A stretch of DNA of 64,000 nt, taken from the NCBI GenBank assembly GCA_036276235.1, contig DATBDZ010000403.1, forward strand, positions 1 to 64,000, in the 5' to 3' direction. Of this stretch, positions 26,180 through 34,091 are shown one piece after another. Position numbers and translations under genes: made by a program. The DNA comes from JANWHF01 sp036276235 (GTDB lineage Bacteria > Planctomycetota > Phycisphaerae > Tepidisphaerales > Tepidisphaeraceae). How positions within the stretch are numbered: position 1 is the stretch's first letter; the number at the start of each line of letters is the position of its first letter. Below the pieces are notes generated by a model. It was not told where the DNA came from. It saw nothing but the letters and a program-made list of their open reading frames with translations, and searched no databases.

Positions 26180-26599
26180 CTACAGGAAAAGGTCTGCTCG
26201 CACACCAAAGTATTCGGCCAGCTTCCGAATGTGCTGCTTGCTCAGTTCGCGGTGTCCATTGAGGATTTTAGGTCCGAGGGAACGTTCGCCGAGTTCGCGG
26301 CCGAGGTCTGAGGCGCTCATGCCGTGTTCCTGCATCAGGTGCTTGACGATTTCCAATGGACTCAATCCTTCACCGATTGTTTCAGTGTCGTCCTCATATT
26401 TGGCCATAAGCACTGTAAGCGTTTCGAGGTACTCCTCCTGCCCCATCGTACGGCGGGGCAAGTTAGTCAGGGCATCGACCGTCTCCTGAGTGTTCCTGTA
26501 CGACACGTTATCGTGGATGGGGCGCGGAGGATGCACTTGAACCAGCGACTCAAAGTCAGGGGGCAGATTCGATGTTAAAATCCTGCTCTTTAGCGGCAT
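26180..26599 (-). CDS. higA: HigA-type antitoxin (HTH/XRE)
   Basis: 139 residues. HPPRPIHDNVSYRNTQETVD and PRRTMGQEEYLETLTVLMAK are typical of the N-terminal part of HigA-family antitoxins (COG5499). MSASDLGRELGERSLGPKIL plus NGHRELSKQHIRKLAEYFGV is the C-terminal helix-turn-helix. It should bind its own promoter and neutralise an mRNA-cutting HigB. I prefer the ATG at 26599, because relatives begin M-x-LK-x-RI; an ATG at 26614 is also open, but has the AAGGAG only 2 bases away. Only the tail of higB remains upstream, so it is an orphan or a relic. Confidence 0.85.
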   Translation of the reverse strand: MPLKSRILTSNLPPDFESLVQVHPPRPIHDNVSYRNTQETVDALTNLPRRTMGQEEYLETLTVLMAKYEDDTETIGEGLSPLEIVKHLMQEHGMSASDLGRELGERSLGPKILNGHRELSKQHIRKLAEYFGVRADLFL

Positions 26600-26675
26600 A
26601 GCTGCACCTTCCATTTCTCCTTGTTGTACTCTGCGTGCGTCATGACAAAAACATTTTCCCTGCTTTTTATGCGCT
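26590..26675 (-). pseudogene. higB: C-terminal remnant of HigB toxin
   Basis: In the frame just upstream of higA the minus strand reads KRIKSRENVFVMTHAEYNK then EKWKVQLCR and stops at 26590, overlapping the higA start. The THAEYxKxxW tail is characteristic of HigB toxins. Upstream of it the frame has no HigB core (no WYKIVKQANW-like stretch), and the DNA already belongs to the leader of the next plus-strand gene. The first ~70 residues, including the catalytic ones, are missing. Confidence 0.65.
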
Positions 26676-26760
26676 TACAGAATTGCGCGGCTGTACTATA
26701 TAGGGGGACTAGTGGAAGTCATGGCGGCGGTAGTCGCCGCTTTGACGAAAGGAGATATCG

Positions 26761-27048
26761 ATGGCACGCATGAGAGACAGTTCACAACAGGGCGGCGAAA
26801 ATCTTACTTCCAAGGCTGCTGAGGTCGGCGAAAATCTTCGCGATCTGGGAAGCCAGGTGCGCGATCAGGCTCGCGAGAAGTACGAAGAATTTTCCGGCCA
26901 GGCAAAAGAGTATTACGACAAGGGCCGCCAGGCTGCTTCGGAATGGGAAGAGAATCTTGAGTCATATGTGAAAGAGCAGCCGCTCAAGGCGCTGATGATC
27001 GCGGCGGGCGTCGGCGTATTGCTCGGAATCCTCTGGAAGCGAAGCTAA
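26761..27048 (+). CDS. DUF883/ElaB-YqjD-like small membrane protein
   Basis: 95 residues. A long charged amphipathic region, rich in Glu/Gln/Arg (VGENLRDLGSQVRDQAREKY), precedes one C-terminal helix (PLKALMIAAGVGVLLGILWK) ending in RS. This is the layout of ElaB/YqjD proteins, which sit in the inner membrane and bind ribosomes in E. coli stationary phase. AAAGGAG precedes the ATG. It begins a three-gene set with the next two. The sequence CTGTACTATATAGGG about 70 bases upstream may hold the promoter. Confidence 0.75.
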   Translation: MARMRDSSQQGGENLTSKAAEVGENLRDLGSQVRDQAREKYEEFSGQAKEYYDKGRQAASEWEENLESYVKEQPLKALMIAAGVGVLLGILWKRS

Positions 27049-27051
27049 GCC

Positions 27052-27564
27052 GTGGACACGCAACAGACGCAAACTTCGGCCGATAACGGTCGGCGCGCCC
27101 CTCCGTATGCAGGCACCGACGAGGCGCATGACTCGCCCGGCGAGGCAATGCACGCCGCGATGCACCATCTGGGCGAGGTCCGCGAATACGCCGCGCACTT
27201 TGTCGCCGCCAAGATCGACTCGATGAAGGCGAGCGTTCGGCGAGTTGGGTTGCTGATCGCGGTCGGCATTCTCGGACTCGTCGGCGCGGCGGCGTTTCTG
27301 GCGGCCGCTATCGTGCTCGCTTTGGTGGGGGTGGCTAATGCCATTGGTGCGGCGCTGGGCGGGCGAGTCTGGGCCGGCCAGCTCATCGTTGGCTTTGGCC
27401 TGGTGATCGGCGTCGGCATTGTCATGATGCTTGGCTTGCGGATGTTGAACAACTCGTGGCGTCGTCAGACGGAAAAGAAATATGAAGCCCGAATCCAACA
27501 GCAGCGTCGGCAGTACGGCCACGACGCCCGGCAGCGCGCCGCCGCCCGCGGCCGCGCCGGCTAA
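27052..27564 (+). CDS. YqjE/holin-superfamily membrane protein
   Basis: 170 residues from a GTG, 3 bases after the previous stop. Two long hydrophobic stretches (GLLIAVGILGLVGAAAFLAA with IVLALVGVANAIG, and QLIVGFGLVIGVGIVMMLGL) follow a soluble amphipathic head, as in the YqjE (DUF1469, Phage_holin_3_6) family. It is not expected to be a lytic holin. The basic C-terminus QQQRRQYGHDARQRAAARGR overlaps the start of the next gene by 83 bases. Confidence 0.7.
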   Translation: MDTQQTQTSADNGRRAPPYAGTDEAHDSPGEAMHAAMHHLGEVREYAAHFVAAKIDSMKASVRRVGLLIAVGILGLVGAAAFLAAAIVLALVGVANAIGAALGGRVWAGQLIVGFGLVIGVGIVMMLGLRMLNNSWRRQTEKKYEARIQQQRRQYGHDARQRAAARGRAG

Positions 27565-28051
27565 GCCAGAGCATCCCTCTACCGAGGCTGAATACCTGCA
27601 ACAGCAGGCGGCTTTGGCCAAGGCGGCGCTGGCCGGTACCATCGCCAGCCTCAAGTCTGACCTGGGCGAGACGGTAGATCTGCGCCTGTGGACGCGGCAA
27701 CATCCGTGGATCATGGCGATGACCGCCGCCGTCGCCGGCTTCGCGACTGCCGCCGCCGTGGTTCCGTCTAAAGATGAGCCTCACGAGAAGTTCCTGGATT
27801 CACTGAAAGAGGCATTTCACAAGGCAACCAAGCACGCCACCAACGGCTCGGCCAAGGAGAAGGCTGAGAAAGCCGAAGAGCATCATCCCGGCTGGGGCGA
27901 ATCGATCCTGAAAGAGTTGATCGGCGCGATTCGACCAATCCTCATCAGCGTGATTTCGGGGCTGGTGAAGCCGGCGGCACACCCGCCCGAGCCGCAGGAT
28001 TCGGCAAACCCAGCGGGCGCGGGCGGCTCGGTTCCTCCCGGCATGCCCTGA
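27482..28051 (+). CDS. YqjK/DUF3618-like envelope protein
   Basis: 189 residues. A Pro/Ala-rich start, then LQQQAALAKAALAGTIASLK and a helix HPWIMAMTAAVAGFATAAAV, a Lys/Glu-rich linker, and a second apolar segment ELIGAIRPILISVISGLVKP. The third gene of yqjD-yqjE operons elsewhere has the same kind of build, so its place in the operon is the main clue. The start overlaps the previous gene by 83 bases, which is long; GGAAAAGAAAT precedes the ATG. Confidence 0.6.
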   Translation: MKPESNSSVGSTATTPGSAPPPAAAPAKPEHPSTEAEYLQQQAALAKAALAGTIASLKSDLGETVDLRLWTRQHPWIMAMTAAVAGFATAAAVVPSKDEPHEKFLDSLKEAFHKATKHATNGSAKEKAEKAEEHHPGWGESILKELIGAIRPILISVISGLVKPAAHPPEPQDSANPAGAGGSVPPGMP

Positions 28052-28253
28052 GCGCGCCATGGATTGCCCCCCTTCCCGCGCGGGTTTAGAAAATTGCTGT
28101 TGCGCCGGAATTTTTTCGTTGGCCTTTGACGTGCATGAGTGTAGTCTGTAGAGCGTCGGCCTTGGCGCGTGGTGCTTCGAGGCCGGCTGTAAGAATTGCC
28201 CGGCGCGGGTGCCTGCCCGCATCGCCGGTCACCTCGTCAGAAAGCAGCGTTTT

Positions 28254-28463
28254 ATGCGCTTCCGCTGGCGTCCGTTCGCACGGCTTGCCGTGCTGTCGGC
28301 CGGTCTTTTATTGACGGCCCCCCAAGCCCCCCTGTCTTCGCCAGCCACCCCGGCCGACGGAACAAATCTCGCCTCCGGCCGTCCTGAAGTCCGCCTGCGA
28401 AAACTGCATCTGGTTCGGCCGGATCTCATTCCTTATCCGATTGCTTACGAAGTTTATTGCTAG
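28254..28463 (+). CDS. Short secreted protein of unknown function
   Basis: 69 residues from the ATG at 28254. MRFRWRPFARLAVLSAGLLL starts a signal peptide, and the mature part ends in VRLRKLHLVRPDLIPYPIAY then EVYC. The compact, charged and Pro-rich ending does not look random and resembles short secreted planctomycete proteins I have seen without a named function. No strong ribosome binding site is visible. Further in-frame codons upstream (from 28209) are less protein-like. Confidence 0.4.
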   Translation: MRFRWRPFARLAVLSAGLLLTAPQAPLSSPATPADGTNLASGRPEVRLRKLHLVRPDLIPYPIAYEVYC

Positions 28464-28595
28464 TTGGCCGTGTAAAGGTGAACCTCGCGTTCGCCCATTC
28501 CGCTGCGCGGAATGAACGAAGACGAGCTTCGCCTTTAGATATTTCCTGCCTACTTCTACTGGCCCGCCGGGGGACTACTTCCAATAATTGTGTCG

Positions 28596-29156
28596 ATGGG
28601 CCACTCGCATGGGGATTTCGCGCCACTGGAAACCCGCAAGCCACCCCTTGGCGCGCTGGCGTGGATCGCCACTTACAAACTCATGAAGGCATTGCTGGCC
28701 CTCGGCGCGGCATTGCTGTTTCTTCATCTGCTGCATCGCGATCTGGTGGACGTCACCGATAAGTGGATCAAATTTTTCGGTATCGACCGCCAGGGGCATC
28801 TGGCGACACACATCGTCGAGCGGGTCGCCCGAATCAACACCCGTCACTTCCAGTTCCTGGTCGCAATTCTCTTTACATATATGTGCATCTACATCGTCGA
28901 AGGGGTCGGCCTGTTCATGCGCAAACGGTGGGCGGAATGGTTGACGGTCGCCCAGACCGCTCTGCTCATCCCATGGGAAGCATATGAGCTGGCGCGAAAA
29001 GTCGATTGGATGAGGGCGATCTTCCTGATCTTGAACATCGGCGTGGTGATCTATCTGATCTGGCGTCTTCGCCGGGACGAGCGCGTGGCTGCCGCGGCCA
29101 CCGCCAGAGCCGGCGCACAACCCCCCGCCCCGCCGGCGCGGCATGCGCCGAGGTAA
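28596..29156 (+). CDS. DUF2127 membrane protein
   Basis: 186 residues with about four membrane helices: LGALAWIATYKLMKALLALG and LLFLHLLHRDL, HFQFLVAILFTYMCIYIVEG, EWLTVAQTALLIPWEAYELA, AIFLILNIGVVIYLIWRLRR. GLFMRKRWAEWLTV...PWEAYEL is typical of DUF2127. The function is unknown. The C-terminus is an Ala/Pro-rich tail. A GTG two codons upstream is an alternative start; neither has a clear ribosome binding site. Confidence 0.8.
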   Translation: MGHSHGDFAPLETRKPPLGALAWIATYKLMKALLALGAALLFLHLLHRDLVDVTDKWIKFFGIDRQGHLATHIVERVARINTRHFQFLVAILFTYMCIYIVEGVGLFMRKRWAEWLTVAQTALLIPWEAYELARKVDWMRAIFLILNIGVVIYLIWRLRRDERVAAAATARAGAQPPAPPARHAPR

Positions 29157-29218
29157 CCGCAATTACGCTCCGCTTGGATCCGACTTACCGGGAAGATCGG
29201 TTAAGTCATCCAGCGGGC

Positions 29219-29446
29219 TCAGTCCATCTTGCCTGCGCCCACTGGCGCCAGACGCTTGACGTGCGCTGCTGAGAACCCTTTGGTTCCTTTCACCAGCTCG
29301 TATTCCACGCTTTCGCCGTCTTTGAGCGACCGAAAGCCATCGCCTTCGATGCTGCTGAAGTGGACGAACACGTCCTGGCCTTCAGGACCGACGATGAACC
29401 CGAAGCCCTTCTTCGAATCAAACCACTTGACAGGACCATTAGACAT
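29219..29446 (-). CDS. csp: Cold-shock domain protein
   Basis: 75 residues. Single OB-fold nucleic-acid binding protein: [20 protein letters not shown] contains RNP1 (KGFGFI), [20 protein letters not shown] contains RNP2 (VFVHF). It acts as an RNA chaperone. GGAGG precedes the ATG at 29446. It converges with the DUF2127 gene; a small hairpin (GACTTA ... TAAGTC, about 29182-29208) between the stops may terminate both. Confidence 0.95.
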   Translation of the reverse strand: MSNGPVKWFDSKKGFGFIVGPEGQDVFVHFSSIEGDGFRSLKDGESVEYELVKGTKGFSAAHVKRLAPVGAGKMD

Positions 29447-29760
29447 GGCCAGCCTCCGAACAGAAATGAGCTGCAAACAACCCTTGCCGCATATGCCCCA
29501 ACTCAAACCTGGCGCTGGGATGTGATCGGTCACGAACAGGCGCCACCTGAGTCTGGCGAAATGTATAGAAACAGCGAGCAAGAATCCAGATGAATTTTCG
29601 CGAATTTTGTGCGATTCCGGCCGTAGGAGAGATTGCCTAGATCAACATGTTGCTCGGTGCATCCCGCAGGTGATATGCATCAGAACCGAAGAAGTGGCCG
29701 TTCTTAGGAGCTGCGCAAAGATAACCAATCGAATTCCCGTGTGGTCCATGTGGGTGTTAC

Positions 29761-29858
29761 GGGTGCCATGTCCCACACTTGCGTGGGCATGTCGTGCAAT
29801 CGCGAACGGCTCCATGCCGCTGGCAGACATGCCCACGCAAGAGTGGGACATGGCACCC
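29761..29858. repeat. 98-bp element with 33-bp inverted arms
   Basis: The arms 29761-29793 and 29826-29858 (start GGGTGCCATGTCCCACACTT) pair with one mismatch in 33. A similar GGTGGCATGGGC theme is seen in the hairpin at 35689-35740. It is non-coding, in a 517-bp gap (29447-29963) in which I see no gene. Confidence 0.8.
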
Positions 29859-29885
29859 AAATGAACAGATGAATTTGGATAGGTC

Positions 29886-29923
29886 AAAAATCAGCCCCTG
29901 TAATCCTTTGAATTACAGGGGCT
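29886..29923 (-). terminator. Terminator of the SIMPL gene
   Basis: A perfect 12-bp stem, AGCCCCTGTAAT with its inverse (29893-29904 and 29912-29923), is followed on the minus strand by GATTTTT. It starts 41 bases after the SIMPL stop, and ends the large minus-strand block. Confidence 0.85.
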
Positions 29924-29963
29924 TAAAAAGCAGGTCCGTGAGCAATTTGAACTTCTAATTCCG

Positions 29964-30866
29964 TTACTTTAGCGCAAACGACGCAGTGACGCTGACCTGC
30001 AATTCCAGCGGACCGGCCTGGTTGGAAACTGCCTCACCCGTTGGTGTCGGTCCGGGCGCGGCTTCGCCGGTCATCTGGCGCATCATCAGGCGCGCGTAAG
30101 CGTTGCTTTCATCCTCGCCGGGCGAGGGTGAGCTTATGACGCTGGAGACATGTATCAGCGCGCCAAGCTCGCCGCCGGTGGCTTTGGCGAGATTGGCGGC
30201 GTCGGATTTTGCCTTCTTGAACGCCTCGGCGATCGCGCTGACCTGATCCGCATCCGGCACTTTGCAGACGTACTGAAACGTCGGCTCGCCGGGCGCGCCG
30301 CCCGGCGCGCCGGAGGCGGCTTGCATCGCCTGCGCTTCTTCCAACGCCTCTTGCTCTTCAGGACTAAGCTGCTTGGTTTCCTTTTTCGTCAGGCCGGTGG
30401 CTTTGACCTTCTCCTGAAGACCATAGCCGAGCACGAGCAATTCATCCGGCGATCCCGCCTTGAGCGGCCACTCGGCTTTCAGCGTTGACGAGACGGTAAC
30501 AGTCTTGGGCTTCTCGGGCGGCTTGCCCCCTCGGTTGCGCATGGACACCATCCGCTGCATGTACTGCTGCTGCGGATTTTCGCCGGTGCCGACTTGCGTC
30601 GGGCCAAAATCGATCGACTTATCCGCCGCGCCAAGTCCTTCCAAACTTTTGGCAGCGGCGGCTTTGGCCTCCTTCAGCTTGCTGGTTGCGTCGGCAATGT
30701 CCTTTCCTTCAGCGGTGATGACCATCTGCATCCGCAGCAGTTCCGGCTGGCGCGTAATCACCGCGCGGCCGGTGCCGGTGACGGCGCCTTCGGGGGCTGC
30801 CTGCAGGCCGCAAGATATCAGCATGAGTAAACCAACTGCCGCCATCCAGTTTTGTGTTCGCATCAT
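29964..30866 (-). CDS. SIMPL domain (DUF541) exported protein
   Basis: 300 residues. The signal peptide covers MAAVGLLMLISCGLQA (to about 24). GAVTGTGRAVITRQPELLRM is the usual SIMPL start (GxGxVxxxPD), and FKKAKSDAANLAKATGGELG the typical helix preceding the last strands. A low-complexity insert (ETKQLSPEEQEALEEAQAMQ, APGGAPGEP) separates two halves. Relatives (BP26/OMP28) form channel-like oligomers in the periplasm. The start at 30866 has GGGAG six bases upstream; a GTG one codon earlier is possible. Last gene of the block. Confidence 0.85.
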   Translation of the reverse strand: MMRTQNWMAAVGLLMLISCGLQAAPEGAVTGTGRAVITRQPELLRMQMVITAEGKDIADATSKLKEAKAAAAKSLEGLGAADKSIDFGPTQVGTGENPQQQYMQRMVSMRNRGGKPPEKPKTVTVSSTLKAEWPLKAGSPDELLVLGYGLQEKVKATGLTKKETKQLSPEEQEALEEAQAMQAASGAPGGAPGEPTFQYVCKVPDADQVSAIAEAFKKAKSDAANLAKATGGELGALIHVSSVISSPSPGEDESNAYARLMMRQMTGEAAPGPTPTGEAVSNQAGPLELQVSVTASFALK

Positions 30867-30908
30867 CACAAGCTCCCTTTGTTAAAAGCGCGCGGTTGTC
30901 GCCGCCTT

Positions 30909-33900
30909 CTATTGCAACCGTTCCATTCCGACCTCGTCGCGGATCTTCTTTCTGAGTTTGAGGATTTGCGTTCCATGCATGCCGCGAATCGTCCAGTAGA
31001 ATTCGCGCATGTAAAAATCTTCCTTGTTGAACGAGGAATAAATCTGCTCGAGCAGCGGCGTTTGATTGTCATCATCCAGCGCGCTGATTCCGCGCGTGAG
31101 CAGGCGCGTGGGGCCGTCCCAATTGCGGTCGTGCGATGCCTGGTGAAACTCCACCAGAGGCGCGAGCCCTTCATGCTTGCCGAGCAGGCACAACAGATAG
31201 CCGGCGAGCGCCGCCTCCTCGCGATCAGTGCTGCCGAGCAAGGGCATCAGCGGTTCTGCAACAAGCCCCGGCGGCGGTTCAAACTTCACCGGCTGATTTG
31301 ACTGCACGAAGGATTCCTGATCGACGACCGCATTGAAAAGGTAAATGCCTTCCTGCAATTCCTGGGTCGCCCGAGGTCCCTCAGCCAGATAGCGCAACGC
31401 CAATAGACGCGCATGCGGATTGGCGGCGGAGAGCGCGGCAATCGCGGCCCGCTGCGCATCGGCTTTAGGCCCGGCCGCGAGTATGACTTGAAACGCCACC
31501 GCACGGAAATCGGCGTTGGCCTGCTGATCTTCGTAGATTCCCTTTGCCTGTTCGGCGGCATCCGGAGCCGAGACGCCCAGAAGCAGCGCCAGCGCCACGA
31601 CGCGCTGCTGGCCGGAGCCGCTTGCGATCTTCGCCTTGGTCGCCTCGATCACTTTCTTTGCATCATCCGGCGCGAGCGAATTACGAGTTACATACCGCTG
31701 GCCAAAATAGATTTGGTTCAACGCGCTGTAGATGGAGCCGGCCAACGACTTGGAATTGTGCTGTGCCAGCAGATCCCACAGCGGCTCGGCGGCGCGCGGG
31801 TCGCTCAAAGCCGACATCCCCTCGGCCAATTCATCAAGTGTGCGATCATCGTTGGCGAGCGACGCGATCGTTTTGAACAGCGCGAGGCGCTTTTCCCATG
31901 GGAGCCAGGGAAGAAGCCGCGTGGCCGATTGCCGCGACGCGAGAACGGATTTGGCGGCTTCGGTCACGATGGGCAACGCGTCGTCCTCACTGCCCAGCGC
32001 CGCCAGCGGCATCGCCGCCGCCAGACGCTGGGCCGGGTCATCCGACTTGAGCATTGCCTGCAGATTGGGAATGGTCTGCGCCAGCCAGGATGGCCGCTGC
32101 GTTCCGGATCGGAATTTCTCGAGCCATTCGTTGGGATCGACCTTCACCCGCCCGCCGCCGAAACCGAAGAATGACGGCTTTTCGATGTACCCATCTTCGG
32201 GGCGAAGTTGTTCGATGGCGTGGAAGATCCCTTCAGCCCCGGCCACGCGCACCTCGGCGACCTTGTCGTTCAAGGCGGCGACAATTTCCTTGTCGCAATT
32301 CTTGGGCGCCATATTCGCGACGCCGCGCACCGCTGTCGCGCGAACCGCCGGATCAGCATGCGTACAGAACGCGCGAAGCACCTCCGCCGAGGCCGGATCG
32401 CTATGACGCGGGTCAGTCAGTTGCTTGACGACTTGCAACGCCAATTCCGGGTGGCGTTTGGCGGCGTCGGCAAGAAGCTGCGCAGACTCAGCGCCACCCA
32501 GCGACTTCATTGCCGCCATCGCGCGGCCGGCGACGAAGCCATCCGAATCGTCGAGGAGCTTGGCGATCGCAGCACCGACCTCCTCCGGCGAAACCTTCGA
32601 CTTCTTTCCTTCGCGGTCCTCATAGATCGTCGCCAGCGCGTCGATTGCTTCCGCGCGGACGCGCCAGCTTTCATGGCTCAGCAGGCCGAGCAAAGTGGTG
32701 ACGGCTTTATCTCCCTTGGCGGCGCGAAAGACGCGCACGGCATGTACGACCAGATCGGGATCCTTTTCGGTCGCGACGTACTTGATGACCGCATCCGTTG
32801 TCGGCGGCGCTGGCGATTCAGCGAGCTGCTTGAGGACCGCGGCGCGAACATTGGCCACCGGATCGCTCAACAGCCCAACCAGCGCGCCCGTTCCATCGAC
32901 GCCGCCGACGGCCTGCAATCCGCGCAGGCTGATTTCGCGAATGAGCGGATCGGAATCGCTAAACATTTCCAGCAGCAGGCGGCCATCGCCGGCTGTAGCG
33001 CGGTGTGCCAATTCTTCGGCGGCATCGCGCCGAATCTGGGCATCCACCGACGCCAGCCGCTCCAATCCGCCCGACCATTGCAGCGCCAATGCATCGCTGC
33101 AAACCAAGCGGTAGCGAAGCGCAGTCAGGCGCTGGCGATCGCGATCTGAGGATGTCTGCTTCAGTCGTTGATAAATTTCGGGCAACAGCGCGGGTCCAAG
33201 GCGCGCTAATCGATCGCGAATGACGTTTGCCTCGGCAGGGCTCGTCGCGCGCAAAAGCGAGGCCAGATCTTCCTGCGCGGCGCTCAGCTCCGATTGACTT
33301 GGCGCGGAAGTCTGCGTGGTCGGTCTTTTGGCCGAGGCGGCCCACTTGCGAATCGCATCGAGGCGAGATGCTGTCACGCTGGCCGGATCCCAGGGGTCAA
33401 TTTGATTGACCGGGGCGCCCCACTGCGAAAGCAGATCGATCGTCGCCAGTCGCGTTCGCAGGTTGCCGTTGGCAAAGGCATCGGCGACCGCCGCCGCGGC
33501 CAGATCGGGCCATGGGGCCAGGCGCTTGGCCGCCACTTCGCCGGAGGCGGCGTCAGCGCCGCTCAGCTTGGCGATCAGTCGGGCAACCGCGGCGGCGTCG
33601 GGCGCATCCGTTGCCGCCAAGTCAGGGTCGATGATGCCCGCCTGCGGCGCGCTTTGTGCGAGCCAGCGCAGGAATTCGTCCGCGGAAAAATACCCTTCAT
33701 GCGACGACACGGATTTGCCATTGGCGGTCAGCGAGCGAAGCGTCGGAATCGGCCCCGTGAACGGCTGCGCGCCCGGCTCGGGATTGTCCACATCCAGATG
33801 AACCAGCGTCCATGCGGAAAGCTTCTCGCGCACTTGCGCGCGATCCAGTTCCTTTTGCAGCTCACGGCACGGCACGCACCAATCGGCCCCGTAAATCACG

Positions 33901-34091
33901 AGCATCGGCCGCTGGCGCTTGGCAGCGTCCTTATATCCTTCGTCCAGCGTCGCCAGCCACGTCACTGATGCGGGCGCGGTCGTCGGCGCCGCCGGCTGAG
34001 TTTGCGCAAGTGCCGGCGCTGTGCAAAGAACAAGCGCAAGCAACATCAGAAACTTCATTTGACAGATTGCCATAGGGCGACATCTGCTCAT
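30909..34091 (-). CDS. Secreted thioredoxin-domain protein with HEAT repeats
   Basis: 1060 residues. A signal peptide (MLLALVLCTAPALA) is followed by a thioredoxin domain with MLVIYGADWCVPCRELQKEL, an intact CVPC at 72-75, and FTGPIPTLRSLTANG with the cis-Pro. The remaining ~850 residues are helical repeats of the HEAT type (for example LLSDPVANVRAAVLKQLAES, LLSHESWRVRAEAIDALATI, HADPAVRATAVRGVANMAPK), interrupted by a GFGGGRVKVDP loop. It could be a periplasmic disulphide-handling scaffold. The ATG at 34091 overlaps the stop of the upstream cytochrome gene (ATGA) and has AGGAG five bases before it, so the two are translationally coupled. Confidence 0.85.
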   Translation of the reverse strand: MSRCRPMAICQMKFLMLLALVLCTAPALAQTQPAAPTTAPASVTWLATLDEGYKDAAKRQRPMLVIYGADWCVPCRELQKELDRAQVREKLSAWTLVHLDVDNPEPGAQPFTGPIPTLRSLTANGKSVSSHEGYFSADEFLRWLAQSAPQAGIIDPDLAATDAPDAAAVARLIAKLSGADAASGEVAAKRLAPWPDLAAAAVADAFANGNLRTRLATIDLLSQWGAPVNQIDPWDPASVTASRLDAIRKWAASAKRPTTQTSAPSQSELSAAQEDLASLLRATSPAEANVIRDRLARLGPALLPEIYQRLKQTSSDRDRQRLTALRYRLVCSDALALQWSGGLERLASVDAQIRRDAAEELAHRATAGDGRLLLEMFSDSDPLIREISLRGLQAVGGVDGTGALVGLLSDPVANVRAAVLKQLAESPAPPTTDAVIKYVATEKDPDLVVHAVRVFRAAKGDKAVTTLLGLLSHESWRVRAEAIDALATIYEDREGKKSKVSPEEVGAAIAKLLDDSDGFVAGRAMAAMKSLGGAESAQLLADAAKRHPELALQVVKQLTDPRHSDPASAEVLRAFCTHADPAVRATAVRGVANMAPKNCDKEIVAALNDKVAEVRVAGAEGIFHAIEQLRPEDGYIEKPSFFGFGGGRVKVDPNEWLEKFRSGTQRPSWLAQTIPNLQAMLKSDDPAQRLAAAMPLAALGSEDDALPIVTEAAKSVLASRQSATRLLPWLPWEKRLALFKTIASLANDDRTLDELAEGMSALSDPRAAEPLWDLLAQHNSKSLAGSIYSALNQIYFGQRYVTRNSLAPDDAKKVIEATKAKIASGSGQQRVVALALLLGVSAPDAAEQAKGIYEDQQANADFRAVAFQVILAAGPKADAQRAAIAALSAANPHARLLALRYLAEGPRATQELQEGIYLFNAVVDQESFVQSNQPVKFEPPPGLVAEPLMPLLGSTDREEAALAGYLLCLLGKHEGLAPLVEFHQASHDRNWDGPTRLLTRGISALDDDNQTPLLEQIYSSFNKEDFYMREFYWTIRGMHGTQILKLRKKIRDEVGMERLQ

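Noticed and set aside
27052..27564. Phage holin and a prophage around it
   Set aside because: The protein belongs to the housekeeping YqjE-type branch of that superfamily, and no phage genes are near.
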